Origin: Seleniivibrio woodruffii
GTDB lineage: Bacteria > Chrysiogenota > Deferribacteres > Deferribacterales > Geovibrionaceae
Direction: 5' to 3'
Length of the DNA stretch: 64,000 nt
Assembly (NCBI RefSeq): GCF_004339245.1
Contig: NZ_SMGG01000006.1
Location: forward strand, 1-64,000
Within the stretch, counting starts at the first letter, position 1. Every line of letters begins with the position of its first letter. Shown piece by piece: positions 50,610 to 59,046 of this stretch. Both the position numbers and the translations under genes were made by a program. Under the pieces are notes generated by a model, which ran no database searches, was not told the DNA's origin, and saw only the letters and a program-made list of their open reading frames with translations.

Positions 50610-53120
50610 TTACTGAGCAAGCTGCAGTATTTCGTTCTTAGTAGATTTGTTAGTTTTGTAACCGAATGTTGTAGCGTGAGCTCTGATTGCAGCTGCATCG
50701 CTGATGTTACCTTTGTGACAGCTTGTACAAGCAGCCGCATTGGGTCCGATTACTGTGTCATCTGCATGAGATGCAAGGTTTGCGCCCTGCTCAACAGTTA
50801 CAGCAACAGCTTTAGTCTGGTCAGCAACATTGAATGTTCCTGCGGGGTGACAAGCTGTACAGCTGGTGATCGCACGGGGATAATGTACCTGAACGTCCTG
50901 CCACATGGAAGCTGTTCCGCCTACGCCGAAGTTAGCAGGCTGAGCAGATTCGCCGCGGAATGAGTAGATACCTCTTGTACGGTAAACCATATAAGCTGTG
51001 TCTGTGTCAGTTGCAGAGTGAATGTTGTGAAGCATTACTTTCAGGTCATAAGACTCTTCAGTTTTGCCGTCAGCAGTTACATTGTAACCCTGAGCTGCAA
51101 GAGTAGTTCTCGGTGACTTGTCAGTTGCGTTAGCATTGTGACATGTTACGCAAAGCTCAATGTTGTTGATTCTGTTGTGTCCGTGTCCGAGGAAGTCAGT
51201 GTGACAGTTCAGACAGAGGTTGATATCAACAGCGGAACGACGTGCAGTAGCTGCAGAGTTGTCTCTGTTGAAGTTTTTAGTAACAGAGTCAACGATTGCA
51301 AGGTAACCTGTGCCGCCGGACCAAACAACGGGTACACCCTGAATTGCAACGATACCTTTAGTGGCTGTTACAGTTGCGGGAATTGTGAATGTTGTTTCAA
51401 ATACATCAGTAGTTCCAACTTCTGAAGTGTTACCGGATCCTACTGCAACGTTCAGAGTAGGCTGACCACCCTGAGAAGTGATACCCTGGTTAGTAAGGTC
51501 ATCACCGGTGTAGAAACCGATCACCATAGATGTTGCATATGACTGGAAAGCTCTGGCAGCATCTGCTGATGAAGGAGAAGTACCTACGAATACAGCGTCG
51601 TTTGCAGCTGTTGTTCTTTTCAGAACATCGTAGTTTGTTGAAGTGTTAGTGTTGTACGCTCTCCAAGTAACTTTTCCTGTGTTGCCAGTGATTGTAACAG
51701 ACTGGATTTCGTAAGCGATGTTTTTGCCAAGAGAAACTTCCATGTTATGGAGGTTGCCAGCGTGGATGTCTTCAAGTGAAGTAGGAGCAATTGCGCCTGC
51801 AGCACCAGTGTGGCAAGTTACGCATACATTGTCGTTAGCGGCTACAGTGTATGAAGAGTGGATTGACTTAAGTGTGTCATTCATAGGGATAGTTTCCCAA
51901 GGAGTGCTACCATGGCAAGTTACGCAAAGTGACAGTCTGAATTTAGAGTTGTCGGTTGCGTTTGCAAGCTGGTCAGCAGTTGTGTGGCAAACTGAGCACT
52001 CAGACATGTTGCTGGGGAAACCGATATTGAATCCGTCTTCATCAGGATAACCTTTAAGAGCATTACCATCTGTATCTTTTCCGCTTTCATACATAGCAGA
52101 AGCGTGAACGCCATGCACACGACCAACAAGAGAAGATCTTGAGTTGGACACATATGCGGGCTGGTTAGTGCCATCATAAGATGCACCACCAATGTGGCAA
52201 GTTACGCAGTCATCTGCATCTGCTCTGAGAACGTTGTTGTGATGATAGTTGAACTCGTTATCACCGTGACATTTGATACAGCTGGGAGCAGAACCCTTGT
52301 CACTAACATAGTTTCTGGGGTTGTTAGAGCTGTTAACATCATAGTCAACGCCTGCAACAAGCAGTCTCTGAACGTTGAAACCATCTTTCAGGTTACCTCT
52401 GTAGATGTCAGAAGCAGCATTTGCTCCGTCAGCATCTGAAGAAGTTGCACCGATCATAAGTGTTTCAGCAAGATAAGGTGTCAGGTTAGCATCAGCAGCA
52501 ATAGTCACAGTGTAGTTGTTACCTGAATCCAGTACAGCAACGCGGTTGCTGAAGTTAGCTGCTGTAGCAGGTGCAATGTTTACCCATCTGTCATAGTTTG
52601 CAAGGGTATTATCATCCTGATAACGGTTGATAGTGAATGAAACAAAATCAGCCGCAGGGTTAAAAGCAGCACCAGTTGAAGTTATAGTGATATCAACAGT
52701 AAGAGAGTTATCTCCGTTAACTACCACATCAGTGATGTTTGCACTCCAAGCTGTTTTGAAGTTACGCACTTCACGAACCACCGGAGCGGAATCGTTAGCT
52801 CCCTGATGGCCTTTAACGAGATAATCACCGCCGTGAGCGGGGTCGTTAGTTTTGCCGTCAGCGTGGCAAGTTGCGCAAGATTCAACAGCAGTGATTTTGC
52901 CAGTTGAAGCAAGTTCAGCTTCAAGAGCTGCGATTGCATCTTCGTACTGAGCAATAGTGATAGCACCGCTTTCAAGCTGTGCCTTAAGCTCGGCAATGAT
53001 AGCCGCCGTGTCTGCATCAGCACCATTGGCGCCGTCAGAGCCGTCTGAGCCGCCGCAACCTACCAGCATGAACGAGCAGGTGAGGGCGAGCATCAAAAGA
53101 AATAAAATTCTTCTCGACAT
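50610..53120 (-). CDS. OmcA/MtrC-family decahaem c-type cytochrome (surface lipoprotein)
   Basis: An 836-residue lipoprotein (lipobox LVGC then GGSDGSDGANGADAD, a flexible linker). A short helical segment at ~35-75 precedes CATCH. The ten sites are CATCH, CIKCH, CVTCH, CSVCH, CVTCH, CVTCH, CLNCH, CVTCH, CTACH and CTSCH. They are arranged as two clusters separated by beta-rich segments (for example VTITGNTGKVTWRAYNTNTSTNYDVL), as in the four-domain OmcA/MtrC fold. The family forms the extracellular terminus of electron conduits reducing Fe(III), Mn(IV), flavins or electrodes. GGAGG precedes the ATG. It has its own promoter, a ~260-base leader with two RNA structures, and its own terminator. 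Confidence 0.92.
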   Translation of the reverse strand: MSRRILFLLMLALTCSFMLVGCGGSDGSDGANGADADTAAIIAELKAQLESGAITIAQYEDAIAALEAELASTGKITAVESCATCHADGKTNDPAHGGDYLVKGHQGANDSAPVVREVRNFKTAWSANITDVVVNGDNSLTVDITITSTGAAFNPAADFVSFTINRYQDDNTLANYDRWVNIAPATAANFSNRVAVLDSGNNYTVTIAADANLTPYLAETLMIGATSSDADGANAASDIYRGNLKDGFNVQRLLVAGVDYDVNSSNNPRNYVSDKGSAPSCIKCHGDNEFNYHHNNVLRADADDCVTCHIGGASYDGTNQPAYVSNSRSSLVGRVHGVHASAMYESGKDTDGNALKGYPDEDGFNIGFPSNMSECSVCHTTADQLANATDNSKFRLSLCVTCHGSTPWETIPMNDTLKSIHSSYTVAANDNVCVTCHTGAAGAIAPTSLEDIHAGNLHNMEVSLGKNIAYEIQSVTITGNTGKVTWRAYNTNTSTNYDVLKRTTAANDAVFVGTSPSSADAARAFQSYATSMVIGFYTGDDLTNQGITSQGGQPTLNVAVGSGNTSEVGTTDVFETTFTIPATVTATKGIVAIQGVPVVWSGGTGYLAIVDSVTKNFNRDNSAATARRSAVDINLCLNCHTDFLGHGHNRINNIELCVTCHNANATDKSPRTTLAAQGYNVTADGKTEESYDLKVMLHNIHSATDTDTAYMVYRTRGIYSFRGESAQPANFGVGGTASMWQDVQVHYPRAITSCTACHPAGTFNVADQTKAVAVTVEQGANLASHADDTVIGPNAAACTSCHKGNISDAAAIRAHATTFGYKTNKSTKNEILQLAQ

Positions 53121-53155
53121 AAATTTAGCCTCCTTTTGCTTATGTCAAATATCCG

Positions 53156-53214
53156 CCTGTTTCCGTCAGCACTGTGGCTTGTCTAATAACGTGCTGCCAT
53201 GAAACAGGTTTTTT
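53156..53214 (-). promoter_or_regulatory. Structured leader RNA element 1 (putative pseudoknot)
   Basis: Read on the minus strand (the sense of the decahaem gene): closing stem CCTGTTT/AAACAGG. Inside, TGGC-AGCAC-loop-GCCA-CA-GTGCT has the order of an H-type pseudoknot. The loop carries GTTATTAGACAAGCCACAG, shared with element 2. It begins ~35 bases upstream of the start codon. I do not recognise it as a known riboswitch class. Confidence 0.5.
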
Positions 53215-53277
53215 GCTTAATCAACTATAAAACTATCTTTCAACTATACATATTCTCCGAAATTATTCTTCAAGCTG

Positions 53278-53341
53278 AAAACCCGTGAAACGTGAACAAT
53301 GCTGTGGCTTGTTTTTAACACATTGCCCGTACACGGTTTTT
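53278..53341 (-). promoter_or_regulatory. Structured leader RNA element 2 (putative pseudoknot)
   Basis: The same architecture as element 1, 63 bases further upstream: closing stem CCGTG/CACGG, then GGC-AATG-loop-GCC-ACAG-CATT, with the loop GTTAAAAACAAGCCACAG. The paired segments differ from element 1 but remain complementary; the unpaired core ACAAGCCACAG is identical. Confidence 0.5.
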
Positions 53342-53389
53342 CTCATTTATATATACACTAAATTTACACAATCATTACTTTTTTTACAG

Positions 53390-53417
53390 AGTATACCAAA
53401 TAAAATTCAGTTGTCAA
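53390..53417 (-). promoter_or_regulatory. Sigma-70-type promoter of the decahaem cytochrome gene
   Basis: On the minus strand TTGACA (53412-53417), a 16 bp spacer and TATACT (53390-53395), near-consensus. It predicts a start near 53383 and a leader of ~260 bases that contains both structured elements. A GGCATATGCC palindrome at 53441-53450 upstream could bind a regulator. Confidence 0.65.
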
Positions 53418-53450
53418 ATATAACTTAACCACAACATATTGGCATATGCC

Positions 53451-53696
53451 CGTAAATTCCGTGCATTCTATCTCTAAATTATGACACAGATACACTATTA
53501 AACATTAAATTTAATACTTATCAGGCACTAGCGGCGGAGATTTACTATATATAGAATTAATACAATATTCATATAGACATCTTCCTGTGCCGTGAATATT
53601 CATTCATACTAAACTTTAGGTATTTACCAGAAGTTAAATATGCATTTATTTATATATTCTGCACACAAAAAAACCACTCATACGCCTGTATTTTTT
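53451..53696. other. AT-rich intergenic stretch
   Basis: About 245 bp between the decahaem promoter region and the end of the sigma-54 regulator gene. No gene, hairpin terminator or recognised site is seen. Confidence 0.45.
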
Positions 53697-55070
53697 TCAG
53701 CTTCCTTTCAGTCTTTTGTGGAGAGCCTGTCTTGTGATGCCCAGAAGTCTCGCCGCACAGCTCACGTTTCCTTCGGACTCCTTAACTGCGGCATCCACCA
53801 CATACTGCTCTATCTCTTTCAGGGTCGGAAAAGTTCCGCTGTAGGTAAACACCTTTCTGTTCACATCCGCAGCCGATATCCCGTGGCGGTACAGAAAGCC
53901 CTCCGCCTCACGTTCTCCGGGTCTTTTCCCGCCGAACACCATAGCCATGTCTGAGACAACCGCCTGCAGCTGACGCACATTACCCGGAAAATCATAGCTT
54001 TCCAGCATCCTGATGAACGCTGTCGGGATAGGCTCGCCCTTAAGCCCCACCTCTTCCAGTGCCTTTTCATAAAACACGGGAGCAAGGAGCCCGATATCGC
54101 CTCTTCTCTCCCTGAGCGGGGGAATATCGACTCTGTGGGTTGTCAGCCTGTAGAAAAGATCCTGTCTGAACCTGCCCTGCCTGACGCTCTCCTCAAGATC
54201 GGCATTTGTCGCCGCAACTATGCGCACGCCGGAACGGACAAACTTGTCCGAACCCAGCGGTGAATATATTTTTTCCTGAAGCAGGCGAAGCAGTTTTACC
54301 TGCGCACTGTCGGTGAGATCGCCTATTTCGTCTAAAAAAAGCGTTCCGCCCTCTGCCAGAGCCACCATACCCTGACGCTGCTTTTCGGCTCCTGTGAAAG
54401 CACCCTTAACGTGACCGAACAGGGTATCCGTGAACATGGTGTCGTCCAGTCCGGCAACGTTCACGGGGACAAAATCCCCTTTTCTTCCGCTGCATTTATG
54501 AACCGCACCTGCAAAAAGCTCTTTGCCCACCCCGGTCTCCCCTGTTATGAGAACCGGAAAGCTGCTTTTAGATATGGATTCTATATATCGGAAAAGCTCC
54601 TTCATTCTGCCGTCGGAGGTAACTATGCCGCAGAAATCGACAATCTCTCCGCTTTCAGCCGCCTTTTTCGCACTGCGCAGAGCATTTATCTCCGTCTGCA
54701 TCTGAAATGCGTTCAGTGCCGAATGGTATGCCGCTGCAAATCTCTCCTTGTCCAGCGGCTTTACGAGAAAGTTCAGCGCACCCTTATGGATGCATCTGAC
54801 CGCTGTATCCACATCTGCGTTCCCGGTGATTATTATGACCGGAGTCTCCGGATGCTTAGCCTTCACCAGTTCAAGGATATCCTCTCCTGTGTAGTAGGGC
54901 ATCTGTAGGTCAAGGAAGACAGCCATGGGCGTGACGGAATCCAGAGCGGCAACGAACTCTCTCGGGTCATTCATGATAATATAGTCACTGATGCCGCTGC
55001 GTTTCAGAAAAATGGCATAGGCATCGGTTATTGTTTTGTCGTCATCTATTATATATATAGGGGATGTCAT
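53697..55070 (-). CDS. Sigma-54-dependent response regulator (NtrC family)
   Basis: A 457-residue transcription activator. A receiver domain at ~1-120 (IYIIDDDKTITDAYAIFLKRSG; AVFLDLQMPYYTGED). The AAA+ domain at ~145-380 has Walker A GETGVGKE, the sigma-54 contact loop GAFTGA and Walker B GGTLFLDEIGD. A Fis-type HTH follows at the C-terminus (NVSCAARLLGITRQALHKRLKG). It is co-transcribed with the hybrid kinase (four-base overlap). Candidate targets are the sigma-54 promoter at 57100 and genes elsewhere; no sigma-54 site was found in front of the cytochrome genes. Confidence 0.93.
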   Translation of the reverse strand: MTSPIYIIDDDKTITDAYAIFLKRSGISDYIIMNDPREFVAALDSVTPMAVFLDLQMPYYTGEDILELVKAKHPETPVIIITGNADVDTAVRCIHKGALNFLVKPLDKERFAAAYHSALNAFQMQTEINALRSAKKAAESGEIVDFCGIVTSDGRMKELFRYIESISKSSFPVLITGETGVGKELFAGAVHKCSGRKGDFVPVNVAGLDDTMFTDTLFGHVKGAFTGAEKQRQGMVALAEGGTLFLDEIGDLTDSAQVKLLRLLQEKIYSPLGSDKFVRSGVRIVAATNADLEESVRQGRFRQDLFYRLTTHRVDIPPLRERRGDIGLLAPVFYEKALEEVGLKGEPIPTAFIRMLESYDFPGNVRQLQAVVSDMAMVFGGKRPGEREAEGFLYRHGISAADVNRKVFTYSGTFPTLKEIEQYVVDAAVKESEGNVSCAARLLGITRQALHKRLKGS

Positions 55071-56905
55071 GCATCACCTGCGGGAACCAATATCCTGACC
55101 GTGGTTCCTGCATTTCTTTCAGATGTGACCTCCAGTCTGCCCTTGTGATCCTGAACTATGGAATACACAATTGCAAGCCCCAGTCCCGTGCCCCCTTCGG
55201 CCTGTTTGGTGGTGAAGAAGGGTTCTGTGATGCGCTGAATGTCCTCTTCCCTGATCCCCACTCCGCTGTCGGCTATCTCTGTAACAACAAAACCTTCCTG
55301 CGTGAAACACCGCACTGACACGGGCAGATGTCTGCCTACAGTGGCCTCAAGAGCATTCATTATAATGTTCATAAAAACCTGTTCCAGCTTCTGGCCGTTG
55401 CCGTTAACTGCGGGAAGCTCCTCGGCTATCTCCACCGAAAAGTGATCTGTGGTCTTGTTTATTTTATGTGTAAGAATATGGATTGCGGACTTAAGGGGCT
55501 CCGCAATTGAGAGCGGTTTGTGAGCTGCCGAAGTCTCCTGTCTTACGAAACTTTTGAGATCGTGAACAATGTCCCTGATCCTCTCCGACCCCTTGTGAAC
55601 ACCTTCCAGAAGCTGAACTATGTCGCATTTTGCCTCTTCATAAGGGGTGTTGCCCACCATCAGCTCCCTGCCCGGCTCGGAAAATGAATCGAGAAGGGAT
55701 ATCATATCGTTCAGATAATCCCTTATTATTGAGGTGTTGAACATAATAAAATTGTTCGGATTGTTCAGCTCATGGGCAACCCCTGAAACGAGAGTTCCCA
55801 GAGCGGCCATTTTGTTGGTCTGGATCATACGGATCTTAAGTTCTTTCTCTATATTCTCAAGACGCACCTTTTCGGATACGTCCTCGATATCAAGCAGTAT
55901 AAAGGCATTTTCTCCCTCGGAAATGATGTTGCCCCTGAAATCGGCGATAAACTCACGCCCCGCCCGGCTGACCTGTGTCACCCTTGACAGCTCGAAATAT
56001 GAGTGCTCGGCCGAAAGCTCCGTCAGCCTGTCCATGACCTCCTGTCCGGTGAGAAACGACAGCGGAAGTCCTTCGGCCTGCGCGGCCATTCCGTAAAGCT
56101 TTTGCAGAGCCTCGTTGCAGTCCTTGATCATCAGACTGTTTCTGGAGGTGATCACAGCGGGAATGAACTTCTTCCGGAAAACGCTGGTGAACTTCTCCTC
56201 AGCTATATACAGCTCGTTTCTGAATATTTCGGTCTGGGTTATGTCGGTGAGGGTGACTATGCTCCCTTCCATGAAGCGGCTGACACCCATCACGGCAGTT
56301 TTTCTGTCCGAACCGTTGTCCAGACAGATCACGGAAGACCCCATGCTGTGGTCATATCCGCCGAGAACGTCCCTTATGTTGACCCCTGCCGCACATTCCT
56401 TCATTCCGGTAATGGTACAGAAGGTTCTGTTCACCATGGTTATATTGTAGTCTTTGTCCACAACGGCAATGCCGTCGGAAGTGTTCTCAAGGACGTTTTC
56501 AATAAGCTCGGTCTTTTCGAATGCGCTCTTTTCAAGTTCAATCCGTGTGAAAGAGAGTGAAACAGTCGCCAGAAGAGATTGGGATGTGAACGGTTTTATG
56601 ATGTAGCCGTATGGCGATGTTGTCATGGATCTGCTTATTGTGGCGGAATCGGAATAGCTTGTGATGTAAACCACAGGATATTTCCTTGTCCTGTGCAGTT
56701 CAGAAACCAGCTCAATGCCGTCCACAGAGGATTTCAGACTGATATCCATAAGGATCAGGTCGGGCGTGTCCCTCGCAAGGATGGAATGAACCTCTTCGTC
56801 GTCAACCGCAAGGCCGATAACCGTATAACCGCTCCGCTCCAGTCTGGTAGCGATATCCAGACCGATAATGGCTTCGTCTTCAACGACCAGTATCTTTTTT
56901 GACAT
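55067..56905 (-). CDS. Cytoplasmic histidine kinase with N-terminal receiver and two PAS domains
   Basis: A 612-residue protein with no membrane segment. Receiver at ~1-125 (KILVVEDEAIIGLDIATRLE; DLILMDISL; ITSYSD; IIKPF). PAS-like domains at ~130-240 (LENTSDGIAVVDKDYNITMVNRTFCTITG) and ~250-360. The HisKA region has GTLVSGVAHELNNPNNFIMFN; the HATPase has MNIIMNALEAT, DSGVGIREEDI and GGTGLGLAIVYSI. It signals to the adjacent sigma-54 regulator and can itself be a phospho-relay target through its receiver. The ligand of the PAS domains is unknown. Confidence 0.9.
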   Translation of the reverse strand: MSKKILVVEDEAIIGLDIATRLERSGYTVIGLAVDDEEVHSILARDTPDLILMDISLKSSVDGIELVSELHRTRKYPVVYITSYSDSATISRSMTTSPYGYIIKPFTSQSLLATVSLSFTRIELEKSAFEKTELIENVLENTSDGIAVVDKDYNITMVNRTFCTITGMKECAAGVNIRDVLGGYDHSMGSSVICLDNGSDRKTAVMGVSRFMEGSIVTLTDITQTEIFRNELYIAEEKFTSVFRKKFIPAVITSRNSLMIKDCNEALQKLYGMAAQAEGLPLSFLTGQEVMDRLTELSAEHSYFELSRVTQVSRAGREFIADFRGNIISEGENAFILLDIEDVSEKVRLENIEKELKIRMIQTNKMAALGTLVSGVAHELNNPNNFIMFNTSIIRDYLNDMISLLDSFSEPGRELMVGNTPYEEAKCDIVQLLEGVHKGSERIRDIVHDLKSFVRQETSAAHKPLSIAEPLKSAIHILTHKINKTTDHFSVEIAEELPAVNGNGQKLEQVFMNIIMNALEATVGRHLPVSVRCFTQEGFVVTEIADSGVGIREEDIQRITEPFFTTKQAEGGTGLGLAIVYSIVQDHKGRLEVTSERNAGTTVRILVPAGDA

Positions 56906-57099
56906 AACATCACCAATAAAAAGAACACGATTTATGTATAATTTTTCAGTACAAAAATCGTATTGTCAACTTTATTTTACAAACCATTTGTCTTTATTAT
57001 TCGCAATTTAGCCATAAATGAAAAAACATGTCAACTTAGATTAACATGCCGGACTGTAAACAAAAGTGACAATCTCTTTCTCACCATAGACTTAGCATC

Positions 57100-57114
57100 T
57101 GGCACAAACATTGC
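57100..57114 (+). promoter_or_regulatory. Sigma-54 promoter of the chemotaxis operon
   Basis: TGGCACAAACATTGC matches the -24/-12 consensus (TGGCAC-N5-TTGC), with GG and GC exactly 10 bases apart. The -12 GC at 57113-57114 predicts a start near 57126, one base before the ATG at 57127. No other sigma-70-like promoter is obvious in the 220 bp gap. Confidence 0.8.
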
Positions 57115-57126
57115 GTATATTTCACC

Positions 57127-57519
57127 ATGAGAAAAAGAGTACTTCTGATAGACGATGAAGAATATTTCAGATCCAGCGTCAAGATCGCCCTTAAGCGGGA
57201 AGGGATACAGGTCACAGACGAACAGGACGGAACGGACGGAATGCGGAACATAATGCTCAGCATGTCGACAGGTGACCTGTATGACCTGATAATCCTGGAC
57301 ATAATGATGCCGGGGCTCACAGGCATTGATATTCTGGAGTTCATTCTTCAGAACGAACTGGATATTCCGGTGATAGTCGTCACCGGATACATGGACTACG
57401 ACCTCCGGTTCTTCTGCTCAAATATCAAAAGGATCAAGGTTATGGAAAAACCCTTCAGCCACGACATGCTGGTGAGCGAGGTTCTTTCCATGCTCAGCGG
57501 AGGCGCAAATGAACGCTAA
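57127..57519 (+). CDS. Single-domain response regulator, first gene of the che operon
   Basis: A 130-residue CheY-like receiver: [31 protein letters not shown] with the phospho-Asp, [17 protein letters not shown]. No output domain. There is no ribosome binding site before the ATG, and the sigma-54 start point nearly coincides with it, so translation may be leaderless. Its last codons overlap the MCP start by 11 bases. Confidence 0.88.
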   Translation: MRKRVLLIDDEEYFRSSVKIALKREGIQVTDEQDGTDGMRNIMLSMSTGDLYDLIILDIMMPGLTGIDILEFILQNELDIPVIVVTGYMDYDLRFFCSNIKRIKVMEKPFSHDMLVSEVLSMLSGGANER

Positions 57520-58696
57520 GGTCGTGCTTTTTCTGATTGGTGCCGCAATAACGGGTGTCAGCTTCACGGAGTCAATGCTAATAAGACCCGCCCTCACCCT
57601 GTTTCTGCTCATAGGGGCATATTTTGCGGTGTCGTCGGTTATCCGCTCGGTAAGAGCCGATGCGGAAAAACAGGCCGGAATAACGGCATCACACACAATC
57701 CAATCCATAAATTCAAATACAGCCCCTTTGGGCAAAGTTCTCAATGATTACGGAACCCTTATGAAGGTGTTTCAGGAACAGCTTAAAAACGTCAATGCCG
57801 ACAGCGACAAAGCCACAAACACCATAAGCGGGAGTTTTTCCGACATAGTCGACAAGGCAATGAATCAGTCGCAGGAGGCCGGCCGTGCTCTGGAAGGCTT
57901 CACAGGGGGAGAAGGCGGACAGGGATTCGTAGAAAGCAGCAGACAGACGCTCATCAGCGTTATCCGTGAAATGCAGGAGATGGGCTCATACGCCGTGAAG
58001 TCAAACGAAAGCCTGCAGGGTGTAATGAAAGAGGTGGAGAGCATAAGGGAGATAGTCGCAAACGTTGGCTATATAGCCGACCAGACTAACCTCCTCGCCC
58101 TCAACGCCGCCATTGAGGCCGCAAGAGCCGGAGAACACGGAAGAGGATTTGCCGTTGTTGCTGACGAGATACGCAAGCTTTCAGAAAAATCCAACCAGTT
58201 CGCTTCGGAAATAAAGACCGCAGTGAACAGCATTTCATCAAAAGTGACCTCGATCCACAGTGAATCGGCTTTCGAAGTGGACAAGATCGACCGGATCACC
58301 GCCGGAGCCCACAAAGAGGTGGACAGCACTCTGACAGGTCTGGACAAGGCCCTGGAACACTCAAAGAACATCATAGCCGAGCTTCAGCTAAGCTCAATGG
58401 CACTGGCACAGGACATCAACGCAATGGTGGTCTCAATGCAGTATCAGGACATAAACAGACAGCGGATCGAGCATGTGATCGAACCCCTTGAGATAATGAA
58501 ACAGGATCTTCAGTCCATTGCGGAAGGGCTGAAAAATATAACCGAAGCGGGCGCTGCCCTGAACATAACCGAGCTTTCGGAGCATCTCAACCGGATATAC
58601 ACAATGGAATCCGAGCGAGAGCTTATGTCCAGCGTGTCCGCAGGCAAAACCAAAGGCGGCAGAGCCAAGGCCGCAGACAACGTGGAACTTTTTTAG
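57509..58696 (+). CDS. MCP-type signalling protein with minimal membrane anchor
   Basis: A 395-residue receptor-like protein. Two hydrophobic segments ([15 protein letters not shown] and [18 protein letters not shown], ~4-50) are linked by only a few residues, so there is no periplasmic ligand domain and no HAMP. The cytoplasmic signalling domain has the tip [41 protein letters not shown]. The C-terminal ~90 residues ([25 protein letters not shown]) resemble the CheZ/TlpC-like helical tails seen in some receptors. It may sense an internal or membrane state rather than an external ligand. Confidence 0.87.
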   Translation: MNAKVVLFLIGAAITGVSFTESMLIRPALTLFLLIGAYFAVSSVIRSVRADAEKQAGITASHTIQSINSNTAPLGKVLNDYGTLMKVFQEQLKNVNADSDKATNTISGSFSDIVDKAMNQSQEAGRALEGFTGGEGGQGFVESSRQTLISVIREMQEMGSYAVKSNESLQGVMKEVESIREIVANVGYIADQTNLLALNAAIEAARAGEHGRGFAVVADEIRKLSEKSNQFASEIKTAVNSISSKVTSIHSESAFEVDKIDRITAGAHKEVDSTLTGLDKALEHSKNIIAELQLSSMALAQDINAMVVSMQYQDINRQRIEHVIEPLEIMKQDLQSIAEGLKNITEAGAALNITELSEHLNRIYTMESERELMSSVSAGKTKGGRAKAADNVELF

Positions 58697-58705
58697 GAGA
58701 ACAAG

Positions 58706-59044
58706 ATGAACCTGCATTTCAGCGGCGAAGGAGCCGTACCAAAACTTACAGTGTCAGGAAGCCTGACAGTGGAATACGCCTCAGAACTTCTGGAAAACCT
58801 TAAAAACATAAATGCGAACGGAACCGACCTGCATCTGGAAATCGGCGAAGTGGACAGCGTGGATATGACATTCTTCCAGCTTATGTGCTCCGCCCACAGA
58901 ACGTTCACTGGCGGGGACAGGAAATTCATAGTCACAGGCAGAAAAAACGAGCTTCTGGAAAGAGGAGCAAAAACCGGATTCCGCAGACACAAAGGCTGCT
59001 CAAAGGATAAGTTCGGAACGTGCGCAATGGTAATGGAGAATTAA
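58706..59044 (+). CDS. STAS-domain protein of the che operon
   Basis: A 112-residue single STAS domain: LHFSGEGAVPKLTVSGSLTVEYASELLENLKNI, then DLHLEIGEVDSVDMTFFQLMCSAHRTF, the helix following the usual phospho-site. Anti-sigma-antagonist-like STAS proteins occur in che clusters with non-canonical outputs. GGAG lies close before the ATG at 58706. Its partner kinase or phosphatase is not in the window. Confidence 0.82.
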   Translation: MNLHFSGEGAVPKLTVSGSLTVEYASELLENLKNINANGTDLHLEIGEVDSVDMTFFQLMCSAHRTFTGGDRKFIVTGRKNELLERGAKTGFRRHKGCSKDKFGTCAMVMEN

Positions 59045-59046
59045 GA

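Noticed and set aside
53156-53341. The two leader hairpins read as ordinary plus-strand terminators (they are followed by T-runs on the plus strand)
   Set aside because: There is no plus-strand gene upstream to terminate. A near-consensus minus-strand promoter puts both in the decahaem gene's leader, and the apical sequences are conserved between copies, which terminators do not require.
53156-53341. Identification of the leader elements as GEMM-I (c-di-GMP or cGAMP) riboswitches
   Set aside because: Only GGC...AAGCC is shared. The tetraloop hairpin and GACGCAAAGCC core are missing and the central segment is too short.
53340-53460. Sigma-54 promoter for the decahaem cytochrome gene (expected because of the adjacent NtrC-type regulator)
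   Set aside because: No GG-N10-GC pair in the right orientation was found upstream of the gene; the region instead contains a near-consensus TTGACA-N16-TATACT.
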